This document shows positions 33,223 to 41,830 of a stretch of 64,000 nt of DNA, one piece after another. Each line of letters begins with the position of its first letter. The first letter of the stretch is position 1. This stretch comes from Rhizobium sp. TH2 (GTDB taxonomy: Bacteria; Pseudomonadota; Alphaproteobacteria; Rhizobiales; Rhizobiaceae): NCBI RefSeq assembly GCF_024707525.1, contig NZ_CP062231.1, forward strand, positions 4,901,501 to 4,965,500, given 5' to 3'. Position numbers and translations under genes: made by a program. The notes under the pieces were generated by a model. The model worked only from the letters and a program-made list of their open reading frames with translations. It was not told where the DNA came from and did no database searches.

Positions 33223-33794
33223 CAACCCTTGCCCCTGTCCGGATTATCGTCGTCGGGATCGTCTTCGCTGATCAGGCCCGCTGCGATGGGATCGATGAGG
33301 ATCGAGCCGCCTTCGAAATCGATCTCCAGCACCGCAGCTTCGGTGAAGGGAATGAGCTGCGACCGGCTTCCCTTCTTGGTCAGTTCAAGGATATCGCCGG
33401 CGCCGAAATCGAAGATCGCCGATATCGTGCCCCAATTGTTGCCTTCGGCATCGAGCACATCAAGGCCTTCGAGATCGGCATAGAAGAACTCGTCCTCGTC
33501 GAGCTCCTCGTCGTCGAGCGCATCGCGATCGACATAGAGATCGGTGCCGTTGAGCGCCTCGGCGGCGTTGCGGTCGTTGACGCCCCGGAAGCGGATGACG
33601 GCCATGTTCTTATGCGGACGGATATCGAGCACTTCGAAGGGCGAGCCCTCGATATTGTAGAGCGTGCCGTATTCGCCGATCGCCATCGGATCGCCGGTAT
33701 AGGATTTGACGCGCACTTCGCCGCGCAGGCCTTGCGCCCCGCCGATCGTGGCCATCAGGACGAGTGTGCCGGGTGTAGCCGGGCCTTTGGACAT
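33222..33794 (-). CDS. rimM: 16S rRNA processing protein RimM
   Basis: RimM helps maturation of the 30S head domain and binds S19. The 190-residue sequence shows [25 protein letters not shown] and [32 protein letters not shown], typical of its N-terminal and PRC-barrel domains. The C-terminal tail is acidic ([16 protein letters not shown]). It is first in a coupled rimM-trmD pair. Upstream of it lie a 272-bp palindromic element and the rpsP terminator, so rimM probably has its own promoter. Confidence 0.96.
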   Translation of the reverse strand: MSKGPATPGTLVLMATIGGAQGLRGEVRVKSYTGDPMAIGEYGTLYNIEGSPFEVLDIRPHKNMAVIRFRGVNDRNAAEALNGTDLYVDRDALDDEELDEDEFFYADLEGLDVLDAEGNNWGTISAIFDFGAGDILELTKKGSRSQLIPFTEAAVLEIDFEGGSILIDPIAAGLISEDDPDDDNPDRGKG

Positions 33795-33843
33795 TTGTTC
33801 TTCTCTCGGTTTCCAGAATGCCCTTTTACAATTTGCCGGGCAT

Positions 33844-34115
33844 AGAGCGTTTCAGGGTTAAATGGAAACAATTCTGTTGGCTCAAGCGGAGTCGCATGTT
33901 TGACCGGCCGGCGCGCGTCGTAGCCAAAGCATACGGCCAAGCCGGCCGGTCAAAGAGGCGGCCCGCTTCAGCCAACCCGAAGGGCCGGGCATCTTTCCGC
34001 CATGACCTGCGGCGATGTCCTCGGCCGTACCCAAGGGTACGACGCTCGGCCATCGCCTTGGTCCTGGCGAAAACCTGCTCCGGCAGAATGTTTCCATTTA
34101 GCCCTGAAGCGCTCT
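33844..34115. repeat. 272-bp structured palindromic element, copy 1
   Basis: Terminal inverted repeats of about 35 bp (AGAGCGTTTCAGGGTTAAAT at the left and its near-complement at the right) enclose a perfect 14-bp stem TTTGACCGGCCGGC / GCCGGCCGGTCAAA (33899-33912 with 33941-33954) and a second imperfect stem with GGCGATG / CATCGCC and GTACCC / GGGTAC. It has the same length and layout as the copy at 60361-60632, but the stem sequences differ. No transposase gene is present. It resembles a MITE-type, non-autonomous element. Confidence 0.85.
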
Positions 34116-34116
34116 G

Positions 34117-34153
34117 AAAGAAAAGCCCTCGCACGTTGGTCGCGCGAGGGCTT
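34117..34153 (-). terminator. Rho-independent terminator of rpsP
   Basis: On the minus strand, AAGCCCTCGC / GCGAGGGCTT is followed by TTCTTTC, 24 bases after the rpsP stop. The palindromic element begins 2 bases beyond it. Confidence 0.9.
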
Positions 34154-34176
34154 CCATTACCACAAGGGCAACAGGA

Positions 34177-34536
34177 TTATTCAGCAGCAGCGGCTGCTTC
34201 TTCAACCTTGGCTGCCTTTTCCTTGGCGCGCTCTTCAGCCTTCTTGCCGGGCTTCGCCTTTTCCGGGTTGGAGCGGGCTTCGCGCTTGGCAAGGCCGGCT
34301 TCGTCCATGAAGCGCAGGACGCGGTCGGTCGGCTGGGCGCCGGCAGCGATCCAATGCTGGATGCGCTCGCCATTGATCACGACGCGGTTGGCGTCGTCCT
34401 TGCCGAGCATCGGGTTCCACGAGCCGAGCTTCTCGATGAAGCGGCCATCACGCGGCGAACGGGCGTCGGCAACGACGACGGTGTAATACGGACGCTTCTT
34501 GGAACCGCCACGGGCGAGACGAATTTTCAGGGACAT
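34177..34536 (-). CDS. rpsP: 30S ribosomal protein S16
   Basis: S16 is an early-binding 30S protein. The 119-residue sequence [44 protein letters not shown] is canonical. The C-terminal 35 residues form a Lys/Ala/Glu tail ([30 protein letters not shown]), common in alphaproteobacteria. A strong RBS (AAGGAG) precedes the ATG. It lies downstream of aroQ and ffh on the same strand and ends at a strong terminator. Confidence 0.97.
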   Translation of the reverse strand: MSLKIRLARGGSKKRPYYTVVVADARSPRDGRFIEKLGSWNPMLGKDDANRVVINGERIQHWIAAGAQPTDRVLRFMDEAGLAKREARSNPEKAKPGKKAEERAKEKAAKVEEAAAAAE

Positions 34537-34599
34537 TGTATTCTCCTTAGGTCTTTAGTTTCTGTGTTTTCGGTTGTCTTGGTATTCCGGCCGCTGCCC

Positions 34600-34923
34600 T
34601 CAGGCGGCGGTATTCTCGTGTGCGCCACCGATATCGGCGGCGATCGCCTCATGATGCCGGATCACTTCCGTGATGATGAAGTTCAGGAACTTCTCGGCAA
34701 AATCAGGATCCAGATCGGCATCCCTGGCAAGCTGCCGGAGACGATCGATCTGGTATTCCTCGCGCGCCGGATCGGCCGGCGGCAGATTGTGGGTCGCCTT
34801 TAGAACGCCGACCGCCTTGGTGCAGCGGAAGCGCTCGGCGAGCATGTGGACCAGCGCCGCATCGATATTGTCGATCGACTGGCGATAGCCGGATAGCTGG
34901 TTCTTGATTTCAGGATCGGTCAT
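34600..34923 (-). CDS. aroQ: Chorismate mutase (AroQ type)
   Basis: This enzyme converts chorismate to prephenate for phenylalanine and tyrosine synthesis. The 107-residue single-domain, all-helical AroQ form has IDNIDAALVHMLAERFRCTKAVGVLKA (catalytic Arg/Lys helix) and DPAREEYQIDRLRQLARDADLDPDFAEKFLNFIITEVIRHHEAI. The start at 34923 fits the family. It sits between ffh and rpsP, the usual rhizobial order, 14 bases after the ffh stop. Confidence 0.95.
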   Translation of the reverse strand: MTDPEIKNQLSGYRQSIDNIDAALVHMLAERFRCTKAVGVLKATHNLPPADPAREEYQIDRLRQLARDADLDPDFAEKFLNFIITEVIRHHEAIAADIGGAHENTAA

Positions 34924-34937
34924 GAAATCCTTCGTCC

Positions 34938-36509
34938 TCACTTCTTCCTGGGAAGGCCGGGGAAGCCGCCACCGAGGCCCGGAAGCTTCGGGCCGCCAAG
35001 ACCCGGCAGGCCGCCACCGAGACCGGGCATTCCGCCGCCTGGCCTGAAGCCGCTGGCTTCAGCCTGTTTGGCGAGCGCTTCGAGCTGCTTGGGGTCCATC
35101 TTGGAGAGATCGGGCATGCCGCCCATTCCACCCATGCCGCCGCCAAGACCGCCGAGACCCATCTTGTTGGCGAGGCCGCCCATCATCTGCTTCATCATGC
35201 CGCCGCCCTTGCCGCCGCCCATGGCCTTCATCATGTCGGCCATGCCACGGTGCATCTTGAGCACCTTGTTGATTTCGGCGGCATCGGTGCCGGAGCCGGC
35301 GGCGATGCGCTTCTTGCGCGAATGCTTGAGGATATCGGGATTGGCGCGCTCGGCCTTGGTCATCGAGGAGATGATGGCGATCTGGCGCTTGATCGCCTTG
35401 TCGTCGAAACCGGCGCCGGCCAGCTTGTCCTTCATGCCCGACATGCCGGGCATCATGCCCATGATGCCGCCCATGCCGCCCATGTTCTGCATCTGCTTGA
35501 GCTGTTCGGCGAGGTCGCCGAGGTCGAACTTGCCCTTGGCCATCTTCTGGGCCATGGCCGCCGCTTTTTCGGCGTCGATGGTTTCGGCGGCCTTCTCGAC
35601 GAGGCTGACGATGTCGCCCATGCCGAGAATACGGTCGGCGATGCGGCGGGGATGGAACTCCTCGAGTTCCGTCATCTTCTCGCCGGCGCCGATCAGCTTG
35701 ACCGGCTTGCCGGTCACCGCGCGCATCGAGAGCGCCGCGCCGCCACGGCCATCGCCATCCATGCGGGTCAGCACGAGGCCGGTAATGCCGACGCGCTCGT
35801 CGAAATTGCGGGCGAGGTTGACAGCGTCCTGGCCGGTCAGCGCATCGGCGACAAGCAGGATTTCATGCGGATTGGACTTCCGCTTGATCTCCGCCATCTC
35901 CATCATCAGCGGCTCGTCGATATGGGTGCGGCCGGCGGTGTCGAGGATGACGACATCATGGCCGCCGAGCTTGGCCGCCTGCACGGCGCGGGCCGCGATA
36001 TCGACGGGCGACTGGCCTTGTATGATCGGGAGCGTATCGACGCCCGTCTGGACGCCCAACTGGCGAAGCTGCTCCTGCGCGGCCGGACGGCGCGTGTCGA
36101 GCGAGGCCATCAGGACCTTCTTGCGGTCGCGGCTGGTGAGGCGAAGCGCGATCTTGCCCGATGTGGTGGTCTTGCCCGAGCCCTGCAGGCCGACCATCAT
36201 GATGACGACGGGAGCCGGCGCATTGAGATCGACGGTCGAACTCTCCGAACCGAGCATCTCGATGAGTTCGTCATGGACGATCTTGACGACCATCTGGCCG
36301 GGCTTGATCGATTTCACGATTTCCGCGCCGACGGCCTTTTCGCGCACCCGATCGGTGAAGGAGCGGACGACTTCGAGCGCCACGTCGGCTTCGAGCAGCG
36401 CACGGCGAATCTCGCGCAGTGCCGCCGAGACATCCGCCTCCGACAGCGCACCGCGCCCGGTCAGTCCGTTCAATATCGCGCCTAGGCGTTCCTGAAGGCT
36501 CTCAAACAT
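34938..36509 (-). CDS. ffh: Signal recognition particle protein Ffh
   Basis: Ffh binds 4.5S RNA and the signal sequences of membrane proteins emerging from the ribosome, and delivers them to FtsY. The 523-residue protein has the N domain, G domain (GLQGSGKTTTSGKIA Walker A; DTAGRTHIDEPL; TRMDGDGRGGAALS) and methionine-rich M domain. The C-terminus is an unusually Gly/Met-rich run (GGGKGGGMMKQMMGGLANKMGLGGLGGGMGGMGGM) ending in Gly/Pro/Leu repeats (PGLGGGLPGLGGPKLPGLGG). RBS AGGA precedes the ATG. Its partner ftsY is in this window at 44126. Confidence 0.98.
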   Translation of the reverse strand: MFESLQERLGAILNGLTGRGALSEADVSAALREIRRALLEADVALEVVRSFTDRVREKAVGAEIVKSIKPGQMVVKIVHDELIEMLGSESSTVDLNAPAPVVIMMVGLQGSGKTTTSGKIALRLTSRDRKKVLMASLDTRRPAAQEQLRQLGVQTGVDTLPIIQGQSPVDIAARAVQAAKLGGHDVVILDTAGRTHIDEPLMMEMAEIKRKSNPHEILLVADALTGQDAVNLARNFDERVGITGLVLTRMDGDGRGGAALSMRAVTGKPVKLIGAGEKMTELEEFHPRRIADRILGMGDIVSLVEKAAETIDAEKAAAMAQKMAKGKFDLGDLAEQLKQMQNMGGMGGIMGMMPGMSGMKDKLAGAGFDDKAIKRQIAIISSMTKAERANPDILKHSRKKRIAAGSGTDAAEINKVLKMHRGMADMMKAMGGGKGGGMMKQMMGGLANKMGLGGLGGGMGGMGGMPDLSKMDPKQLEALAKQAEASGFRPGGGMPGLGGGLPGLGGPKLPGLGGGFPGLPRKK

Positions 36510-36770
36510 TCCATCAATCCTTCTGTCCGGAAATCACTTTTCCGGAACATCGGTATCGGGCCAATTCGAAACAAGAGACAAAGCCGAAAAGCACCCGAGG
36601 GCGCAACGCGCTGTCGGGTGTTGACCTCCGGGATCATGGTCTTGCGACGTCCCGGTCGGCTGCTGTCACATATATCGACGGGCAGATGGGCGGGCTTTAA
36701 CCGCAACGGGCCAGGAAAGTCAAGCGGCCCGGCTTGATCATCTGCTTTGTATGGACAGATCAGGCATGTT

Positions 36771-36780
36771 TGTATATACA
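36771..36780. promoter_or_regulatory. Candidate operator of the vapBC operon
   Basis: TGTATATACA, a perfect 10-bp palindrome in an AT-rich stretch, lies 22 bases before the vapB start. Such sites are typical for autorepression by VapB. Confidence 0.45.
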
Positions 36781-36802
36781 TTTATGCGAAGGAGATACTC
36801 CA

Positions 36803-37042
36803 ATGTTGAGCATTCGAGACGAGCGGGTTCGAACCCTGGCCCAGGACCTGATGCAGAAGACCGGAGCGCCGACGATCACGGCAGCGATCAGGCAGGCGCT
36901 CGAGAATGAGATATCGAGGGCGAGCGAAGAGCCGACCTTTCAAGAAAAGATCAAGACTCTGCAGGATCGAGTCCGGAGCATGGCCAAGCATCCGCCCGAC
37001 AGGAATTATGTCGATTCCAGAGACGACCTCTGGGATAACTGA
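36803..37042 (+). CDS. vapB: VapB-type antitoxin
   Basis: This 79-residue antitoxin begins MLSIRDERVRTLAQDLMQKTGAPTITAAIRQALENEI, the pattern of the short 'PSK' type VapB proteins. The C-terminus (PDRNYVDSRDDLWDN) is the toxin-wrapping tail. RBS AAGGAGA. Its stop overlaps the vapC start (TGATG). Confidence 0.88.
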   Translation: MLSIRDERVRTLAQDLMQKTGAPTITAAIRQALENEISRASEEPTFQEKIKTLQDRVRSMAKHPPDRNYVDSRDDLWDN

Positions 37043-37440
37043 TGTTTATCGACACTTCGGCAATCATCGCCATCCTTGCCACCGAAGATGACGCGGCGCG
37101 ATATATCTCCGCGATAAAGGCCGGCACGGATAGATTCACCGGCTCTCACGTTCGCCTCGAATGCGTCATGAATCTCACGAGGATTGTCGGGATAAATCCT
37201 GAAGATGCGGATGCAATCTTCAACGATTTCGTTCGCACGTCGTCCATCCGAGTGATCGCTATAGAGGATTCCACTGGCGTGGAGGCGGTGCGGGCCTTTA
37301 CCCGATACGGCAAGGGGCGTGGTCATCCTGCGCAACTCAATTTCGGCGACTGCCTGTCCTATGCCTGCGCGCGGGAGCACAACGCACCGATTCTCTTCAA
37401 GGGTCGCGACTTTGTCCACACGGACCTCGATATCGCCTGA
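37042..37440 (+). CDS. vapC: VapC-type PIN ribonuclease toxin
   Basis: This 132-residue PIN-domain protein starts MFIDTSAIIAILATEDDAARY; D4 is the first metal ligand. E40 in RLECVMNL, D103 in NFGDCLSYACAR and D122 in FKGRDFVHTDL supply the rest. It probably cleaves tRNA or rRNA when released from VapB; translation is coupled to vapB by a TGATG overlap. It converges on the Crp/Fnr gene. It is different in sequence from the PIN toxin at 14912. Confidence 0.9.
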   Translation: MFIDTSAIIAILATEDDAARYISAIKAGTDRFTGSHVRLECVMNLTRIVGINPEDADAIFNDFVRTSSIRVIAIEDSTGVEAVRAFTRYGKGRGHPAQLNFGDCLSYACAREHNAPILFKGRDFVHTDLDIA

Positions 37441-37476
37441 TCGCCAGACCACGCCGGAAAATCTGCTGCCCCCGGC

Positions 37477-38178
37477 TCAATCGACGGGATCGGCGAACTT
37501 GAGCAGACGCGGGATCCTGCAATCGATGATGTTGCCGTGGCGCTTGATGGCGCCGGCTTCCTCGAGTTCCAGGATCGCCCTGTTGATCCGCGGCCGCGAG
37601 GCGCCGAGGATGGCGCCGAACTCGACCTGGCTCAGCACGAGTTCCAACCGCGCTTCTTCCGGCAGGTCGTCGCCATGGACCTGGCGCAGCGCCGCGAGAA
37701 GGAAGCGCGCAACGCGGGCGTCGAGATTATAGAGCGCGATCGTCTCGAGCTGCTGGTTCGTCTCGCGCAACCGCTGGCACAGGAAACTCACGACGGCGTC
37801 GGCGGCTTCCGGATTGCGCATCATGAAGGCCCGGAATTCCTGCTTGCCCAGCACATATCCCTCGCTTGCGATCAGCGACACGGCATCGGCCGAACGCGGC
37901 TCTCCATCGAGCACCGACATCTCGCCGACAAGCGAGCCGGGCTCGAAATGGCGCAGCGACAGTTCCTTGCCCTGCATGGTGAATAGCGACACCTTGATCC
38001 GGCCCTTGGTGAGCAGGATCATGTAATTGCCTTCGTCGCCGCGCTGGAAGATGACGGCGCCCGCGCGCCAGCGGCGAAACTGCGCCAGTTCGGCGGCCTC
38101 GGCGATCAGTTCCTTGGGGAGATCCTCGAAGATCGGGAACGACCGCCAGAATGCCAGGCTCTTGTTGATTTCCGACAT
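37477..38178 (-). CDS. Crp/Fnr-family transcription regulator
   Basis: This 233-residue regulator has an N-terminal cyclic-nucleotide-binding-type beta-barrel (about 15-125; GAVIFQRGDEGNYMILLTKGRIKVS, LVGEMSVLDGEPRSADAV) and a C-terminal winged helix (LSQVEFGAILGASRPRINRAILELEEAGAIKRHGNIIDCR). No cysteine cluster of the oxygen-sensing Fnr type is visible. The signal might be cAMP, which links in principle to the cyclase at 25417, but the pocket residues differ from Crp. The target is unknown. Confidence 0.92.
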   Translation of the reverse strand: MSEINKSLAFWRSFPIFEDLPKELIAEAAELAQFRRWRAGAVIFQRGDEGNYMILLTKGRIKVSLFTMQGKELSLRHFEPGSLVGEMSVLDGEPRSADAVSLIASEGYVLGKQEFRAFMMRNPEAADAVVSFLCQRLRETNQQLETIALYNLDARVARFLLAALRQVHGDDLPEEARLELVLSQVEFGAILGASRPRINRAILELEEAGAIKRHGNIIDCRIPRLLKFADPVD

Positions 38179-38404
38179 GGTTCCCCCACCGAATTGTCCC
38201 GCTCGTGACTTACACTACGGCATTCCGGTTGCTGGCAACAAGCCGATACCGCGTCAGGTTTGCCGATCAGCGATTCCTGACGTGTAGCAAATGTAACAGC
38301 GCGAGGGGCGAAATGATGCAAAGAATAAAGCCACGAACAGAAACACAGCGCTCAACTGGAGCAAAACAACCGGACCTCCAGCCGGCATGACGTTCCAGAC
38401 CAGA

Positions 38405-38443
38405 CACAAGACCCTCGGGAACCCCCATCCCGGGGGTCTTGTG
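38405..38443. terminator. Strong hairpin between Crp-family and sulfotransferase genes
   Basis: A 16-bp stem (CACAAGACCC / GGGTCTTGTG extended by CGGGA / TCCCG) with a 7-base loop lies 18 bases after the sulfotransferase stop. There is no T-tract on either strand, so it may be a terminator of unusual type or an mRNA end-protecting hairpin. Confidence 0.45.
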
Positions 38444-38461
38444 ATTCAGGCGGCGGGAATT

Positions 38462-39235
38462 TCAGAACTCGTAGTCGAACAGTTCGATCACCAGCCGGTC
38501 GCGTGACGCTACGAGTTCGCGGAGCTCGTCGGTATAATAGTCGCGATAGGTCGAGAGCGTGCGGTTCGACGTGTTCTTCGGCGTCGGCGCATTCTTCCTG
38601 AGGATTTTTTCCGCATTCGGCTTCATGCCGAACCGCTCGTGGTTCGCCAGCACGAAGTTGGAGAAGTCCTCGGTCAGCGTCTCCGACTTGAACACCTTGT
38701 CATAGAGCGCCCAGCGCTTCTGGTGCTTGATCGCCTGGTTCATGTTGCGAATGTTCCACCAACCCATGGCGAGGATCGGATGCGGCGTGGTGACCCGCAT
38801 GAAGCGGTAGGAATAGAAGCCGAGGAACTTGTTGAGCGACGTCTTGGAATAGGGATGGCCGATCATCACCTCGTTGAGGAATTTCGGATCGGAAAGCGCC
38901 CGCAACCAGGTGGCGAAGCTTTCCTTGGGGTTCTCGTTGTCGAACAGTTTCTTGGCTTTCTCGGGGCCGAGCACCTTGCGGACATCGCGGAAGAACAGCA
39001 CGTTGGGTTGCTTGATCGAATAGGCCCACATCGAGACATACCAGTCCCACGGATTGCGGACGGTAGCGAAGGCATACTTGCCCTGCTTCCAGAAGAATGG
39101 ACGGCCCTTGGTGACCGGCGCATGCCGGGTGACGCGGATCGGCTTGTCCGCCATGAGCTTTCTCAGGAGCGCGGCGATATAGGTGCTGCCCGTCTTGTAG
39201 ACGTCCAGATAGATGAACTTCTCGTATTCGATCAT
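38462..39235 (-). CDS. Sulfotransferase-family protein, tandem copy 1
   Basis: This 257-residue protein resembles PAPS-dependent sulfotransferases. The 5'-phosphosulphate loop is YKTGSTYI (about 13-20) and the 3'-phosphate region VRNPWDWYVSMWAY (about 59-72). It lacks a signal peptide. Its N-terminal half is closely similar to the next gene (FIYLDVYKTGST, RHAP.TKGRPF.WK, FATVRNPWDWYVSMWAY), and its C-terminal end (T..TYRDYYTDELR.LVA.RDR) is also shared, so the two are tandem duplicates. The acceptor is unknown; in rhizobia such enzymes may sulphate surface polysaccharide. The start is set by homology to its neighbour. Confidence 0.82.
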   Translation of the reverse strand: MIEYEKFIYLDVYKTGSTYIAALLRKLMADKPIRVTRHAPVTKGRPFFWKQGKYAFATVRNPWDWYVSMWAYSIKQPNVLFFRDVRKVLGPEKAKKLFDNENPKESFATWLRALSDPKFLNEVMIGHPYSKTSLNKFLGFYSYRFMRVTTPHPILAMGWWNIRNMNQAIKHQKRWALYDKVFKSETLTEDFSNFVLANHERFGMKPNAEKILRKNAPTPKNTSNRTLSTYRDYYTDELRELVASRDRLVIELFDYEF

Positions 39236-39310
39236 GGGCGGATGGTTCCGTAACGCGTCGGGCGGCTCTTTATGCCGGAAACGGCGGATGGTCAATTTGG
39301 GTGAGTTGGC

Positions 39311-40081
39311 TCAGAACGTGTAGCCGAACAGATCGATGAAAAAGCGATCGCGCGTGGCAACGAGATCGCGCAGTTCATCGGTGTAATAATCGCGATAAGT
39401 CTCGAGCGTGCGCTTGGAGACGTTCTTGTGCTTGTCGGCCTGCTTGTTGATGACATCGACGGCGCGATCGGTAAAGCCGAGCTGCTGGCCGTTCTTGGCC
39501 GCGAAGTCGGCAAATTCCTGGTCGAGCGTTTCCGACTTCATCAACACGTCATACATCGCCCAGCGTTTTTGCGCCGCCACGGCGCCATCCAGCGAATTGA
39601 TGAAGGGCTTGCGCAGGAACACTTCCGGATAGGGCATCGTCACCCGCATGAAGCGGTAGGTGTAGAAGCCCATGAAGCCCATCAGGCCCGAAGTCGGCAG
39701 GCGATGGCCCTTCAGCGCCTGGGCGAGAAACGCCGGGTCGTGCATGCATTTCAGCCACTTGGGAAACGCGACCTTCGGATTGTCCATCTCATAGAGTTCG
39801 TTGAGTTTTTCCTGGCCGAAGCCCTGCTTGATGTGCTCGTAGAGCGGGTTTTCCACAGTGTGCCCATAGGCCCACATCGAGACATACCAGTCCCACGGAT
39901 TGCGGACCGTGGCAAACACCAGCTTGCCACCCTTCCACGTAAACGGCCGGCCCTTGGTGAGCGGCGCATGGCGCTTCACCCGCACCGGCTTTTCGGTCGA
40001 GATCTTCTTGAGCAGGAAATTGATATGCGTGCTGCCGGTCTTGTAGACGTCGAGGTAAATGAAGTTCTTGTACTCTATCAT
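39311..40081 (-). CDS. Sulfotransferase-family protein, tandem copy 2
   Basis: This 256-residue paralogue precedes copy 1 by 75 bases on the same strand. It has the same PAPS motifs: YKTGSTHI and TVRNPWDWYVSMWAYG. The middle part differs (NELYEMDNPKVAFPKWLKCMHDPAFLAQALKG). CGGAA lies upstream of the ATG at 40081. The two genes could act on different acceptors or as a heterodimer. It is divergent from the metallo-beta-lactamase-fold gene. Confidence 0.82.
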   Translation of the reverse strand: MIEYKNFIYLDVYKTGSTHINFLLKKISTEKPVRVKRHAPLTKGRPFTWKGGKLVFATVRNPWDWYVSMWAYGHTVENPLYEHIKQGFGQEKLNELYEMDNPKVAFPKWLKCMHDPAFLAQALKGHRLPTSGLMGFMGFYTYRFMRVTMPYPEVFLRKPFINSLDGAVAAQKRWAMYDVLMKSETLDQEFADFAAKNGQQLGFTDRAVDVINKQADKHKNVSKRTLETYRDYYTDELRDLVATRDRFFIDLFGYTF

Positions 40082-40216
40082 CTGAGTTCCGCTTGGGTGG
40101 TCCGGCGCCAATTATTCTTGCTGGCCCTAGCATTGCTGGCGCCCGCGCGCAATTCGCCGGGTCTTGCAAAGGTGGCCCACCGCGCTATGTCCATGAGACA
40201 GCAACCGGAAAACCAC

Positions 40217-41227
40217 ATGCCGAAATCTCGCCAGCCGACCAATCCCTATTACCAGGGACCGAAATCGGACCATTTCAACGGCACCCGATTCTTCAATCCC
40301 GGCGGAATTCCACCCGGCACGCTGCGCGATCTCATCAGATGGAAATGGGGCGGCGAGAAGCCGGCGCTCTGGCCGAAGAGCTTTCCGAGCGCCTTCGCCG
40401 GAAACAGGCCGGTGGAGCGGATCGAAGGTGCGGGGCTGCGGGTCACCATGATCGGGCATGCGAGCCTGCTGATCCAGACCGCCGGGCTGAATATCCTGAC
40501 CGATCCGGTCTTCTCCGAGCGCACCAGCCCGTTCTCGTTCCTGGGGCCGAAGCGGCACAACCCGCCGGGCATCGCCTTGGCCGACCTGCCTTCGATCGAC
40601 CTGATCCTCGTCACGCACAATCATTACGACCATCTCGACCTCGCCTCGCTCAGGATGCTGCAAACAAGGTTCAAGGCGCCCATCATCACGCCGCTGGGCA
40701 ACGATACGATCATCCGCCGCGCGGTGCAGGATGCGGATATCACGGTGACCGATTGGGGCGATCGGACGGAATTCCGCAATGGCGTGACCGTGCATACCGA
40801 GCCCTGCCATCATTGGTCGGCGCGGGGTTCTCGCGACCGCCGCATGGCGCTGTGGGCCGCCTTCGTCATCGAGACGCCTGACAGTAAGATCTATCACATC
40901 GGCGACACGGGCTTTCACGACGGCATCAACTATCGCGCGGCGGCGGAGAAGCATGGCGGCTTCCGGCTGGGTATCCTGCCGATCGGTGCCTATGAGCCCC
41001 GCTGGTTCATGAAGGGGCAACATCAGAACCCGGAAGAGGCGGTGGAGGGGGTGCGGCTGGCGAACATCGCGCAGGCGGTGGGGCATCACTGGGGGACGTT
41101 TCAGCTGACCAACGAGGCGGTGGAGGAGCCGGTCGCCGCACTGGCCGAGGCGCTGGGGAATGCGGGGATTGGGGTGCAGCGATTTCGGGCGTTGAGGTCG
41201 GGGGAAGCGGTGGATGTGCCCGCTTGA
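40217..41227 (+). CDS. Metallo-beta-lactamase-fold hydrolase (UlaG/NAPE-PLD-like)
   Basis: This 336-residue hydrolase has an unusual beta-lactamase fold of the NAPE-PLD/RomA group: VTMIGHASLLIQTAGLNILTDPVFSERTSPFSFLGPKRHNPPGIALADLP, zinc motif THNHYDHLDLASL (HxHxDH type), EPCHHWSARG, HIGDTGFHDG and HHWGTFQLTNE. Both zinc sites look complete. It probably hydrolyses a phosphodiester or lactone; the substrate is unknown. The start at 40217 has CGGAA upstream; an earlier ATG at 40193 is possible. Confidence 0.88.
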   Translation: MPKSRQPTNPYYQGPKSDHFNGTRFFNPGGIPPGTLRDLIRWKWGGEKPALWPKSFPSAFAGNRPVERIEGAGLRVTMIGHASLLIQTAGLNILTDPVFSERTSPFSFLGPKRHNPPGIALADLPSIDLILVTHNHYDHLDLASLRMLQTRFKAPIITPLGNDTIIRRAVQDADITVTDWGDRTEFRNGVTVHTEPCHHWSARGSRDRRMALWAAFVIETPDSKIYHIGDTGFHDGINYRAAAEKHGGFRLGILPIGAYEPRWFMKGQHQNPEEAVEGVRLANIAQAVGHHWGTFQLTNEAVEEPVAALAEALGNAGIGVQRFRALRSGEAVDVPA

Positions 41228-41326
41228 GCCAGCCGACTTCATGCAACCCGAGGAGGAAACGGAACAGTTGCAAAGCCCAGACGTCCATGCGAGCCTTCGG
41301 ACGAACTCAAGTTGAGCCCAGATTCG

Positions 41327-41704
41327 ATGCCCAGCCTCCCGATCATCAAAGCCGTTTCAAAGTTAGCGAAATCGGGTCTTAGAGCGACCATTCTCTATTC
41401 GCTGTTCTCACTGCTGGTTGCTCCGATTGAGGCGCACGCGGAGAAACCGATTTCAGAGTATCCTGAGGCGCATGCGCACGCTAGATGCATCAAGGAAATC
41501 GGTGAACGCTTCGCCGCCGATGAGGGAGAAAATCTGGAACTTGCGAGGAAGGCGATCCCGCTTTGCCGGGAAACGCGTCTCAAGCTGGTGAAAGCACTTC
41601 TCTCTTCGGCGACCGACACCCAAATGGTAGTGAAGAGGCTGGAGGAGATGGATTATAATTCGATTTCTCAAGTCATTTGGCAGAGGCGCCAGCACATGCA
41701 TTAA
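41327..41704 (+). CDS. Hypothetical exported protein
   Basis: This 125-residue protein has a hydrophobic N-terminal segment (ATILYSLFSLLVAPIEAHAEK), a likely signal peptide with cleavage after AHA. The rest is helical and charged with two cysteines (ARCIKEIGERFAADEGENLELARKAIPLCRETRLKLV). I do not recognise the family. The start at 41327 is a guess; a TTG at 41312 is also possible. Confidence 0.5.
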   Translation: MPSLPIIKAVSKLAKSGLRATILYSLFSLLVAPIEAHAEKPISEYPEAHAHARCIKEIGERFAADEGENLELARKAIPLCRETRLKLVKALLSSATDTQMVVKRLEEMDYNSISQVIWQRRQHMH

Positions 41705-41830
41705 TCGTTGGAACTTCGGTTCCCTTCAAAGATTGGCGCCTTGTCCTTTCATCCCGCTGGGACAATCCCACTGGCAATTTCACCGCATTTGGCCCATATA
41801 CAGCCGGAAATCTCTAGGAATGACCTGACC

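Noticed and set aside
33826..34134. Short frames inside the 272-bp element (also at 60385-60621)
   Set aside because: They occur only because the element is GC-rich; the protein sequences of the two copies differ as the stems differ, while pairing is kept.
36826..36850. GGTTCGAACCC, like a tRNA T-arm
   Set aside because: It lies inside the vapB coding frame and no acceptor or anticodon arm can be built around it.
39428..40192. Upstream extension of the metallo-beta-lactamase-fold frame
   Set aside because: It is the antisense of the second sulfotransferase gene; the start at 40217 gives the normal family N-terminus.
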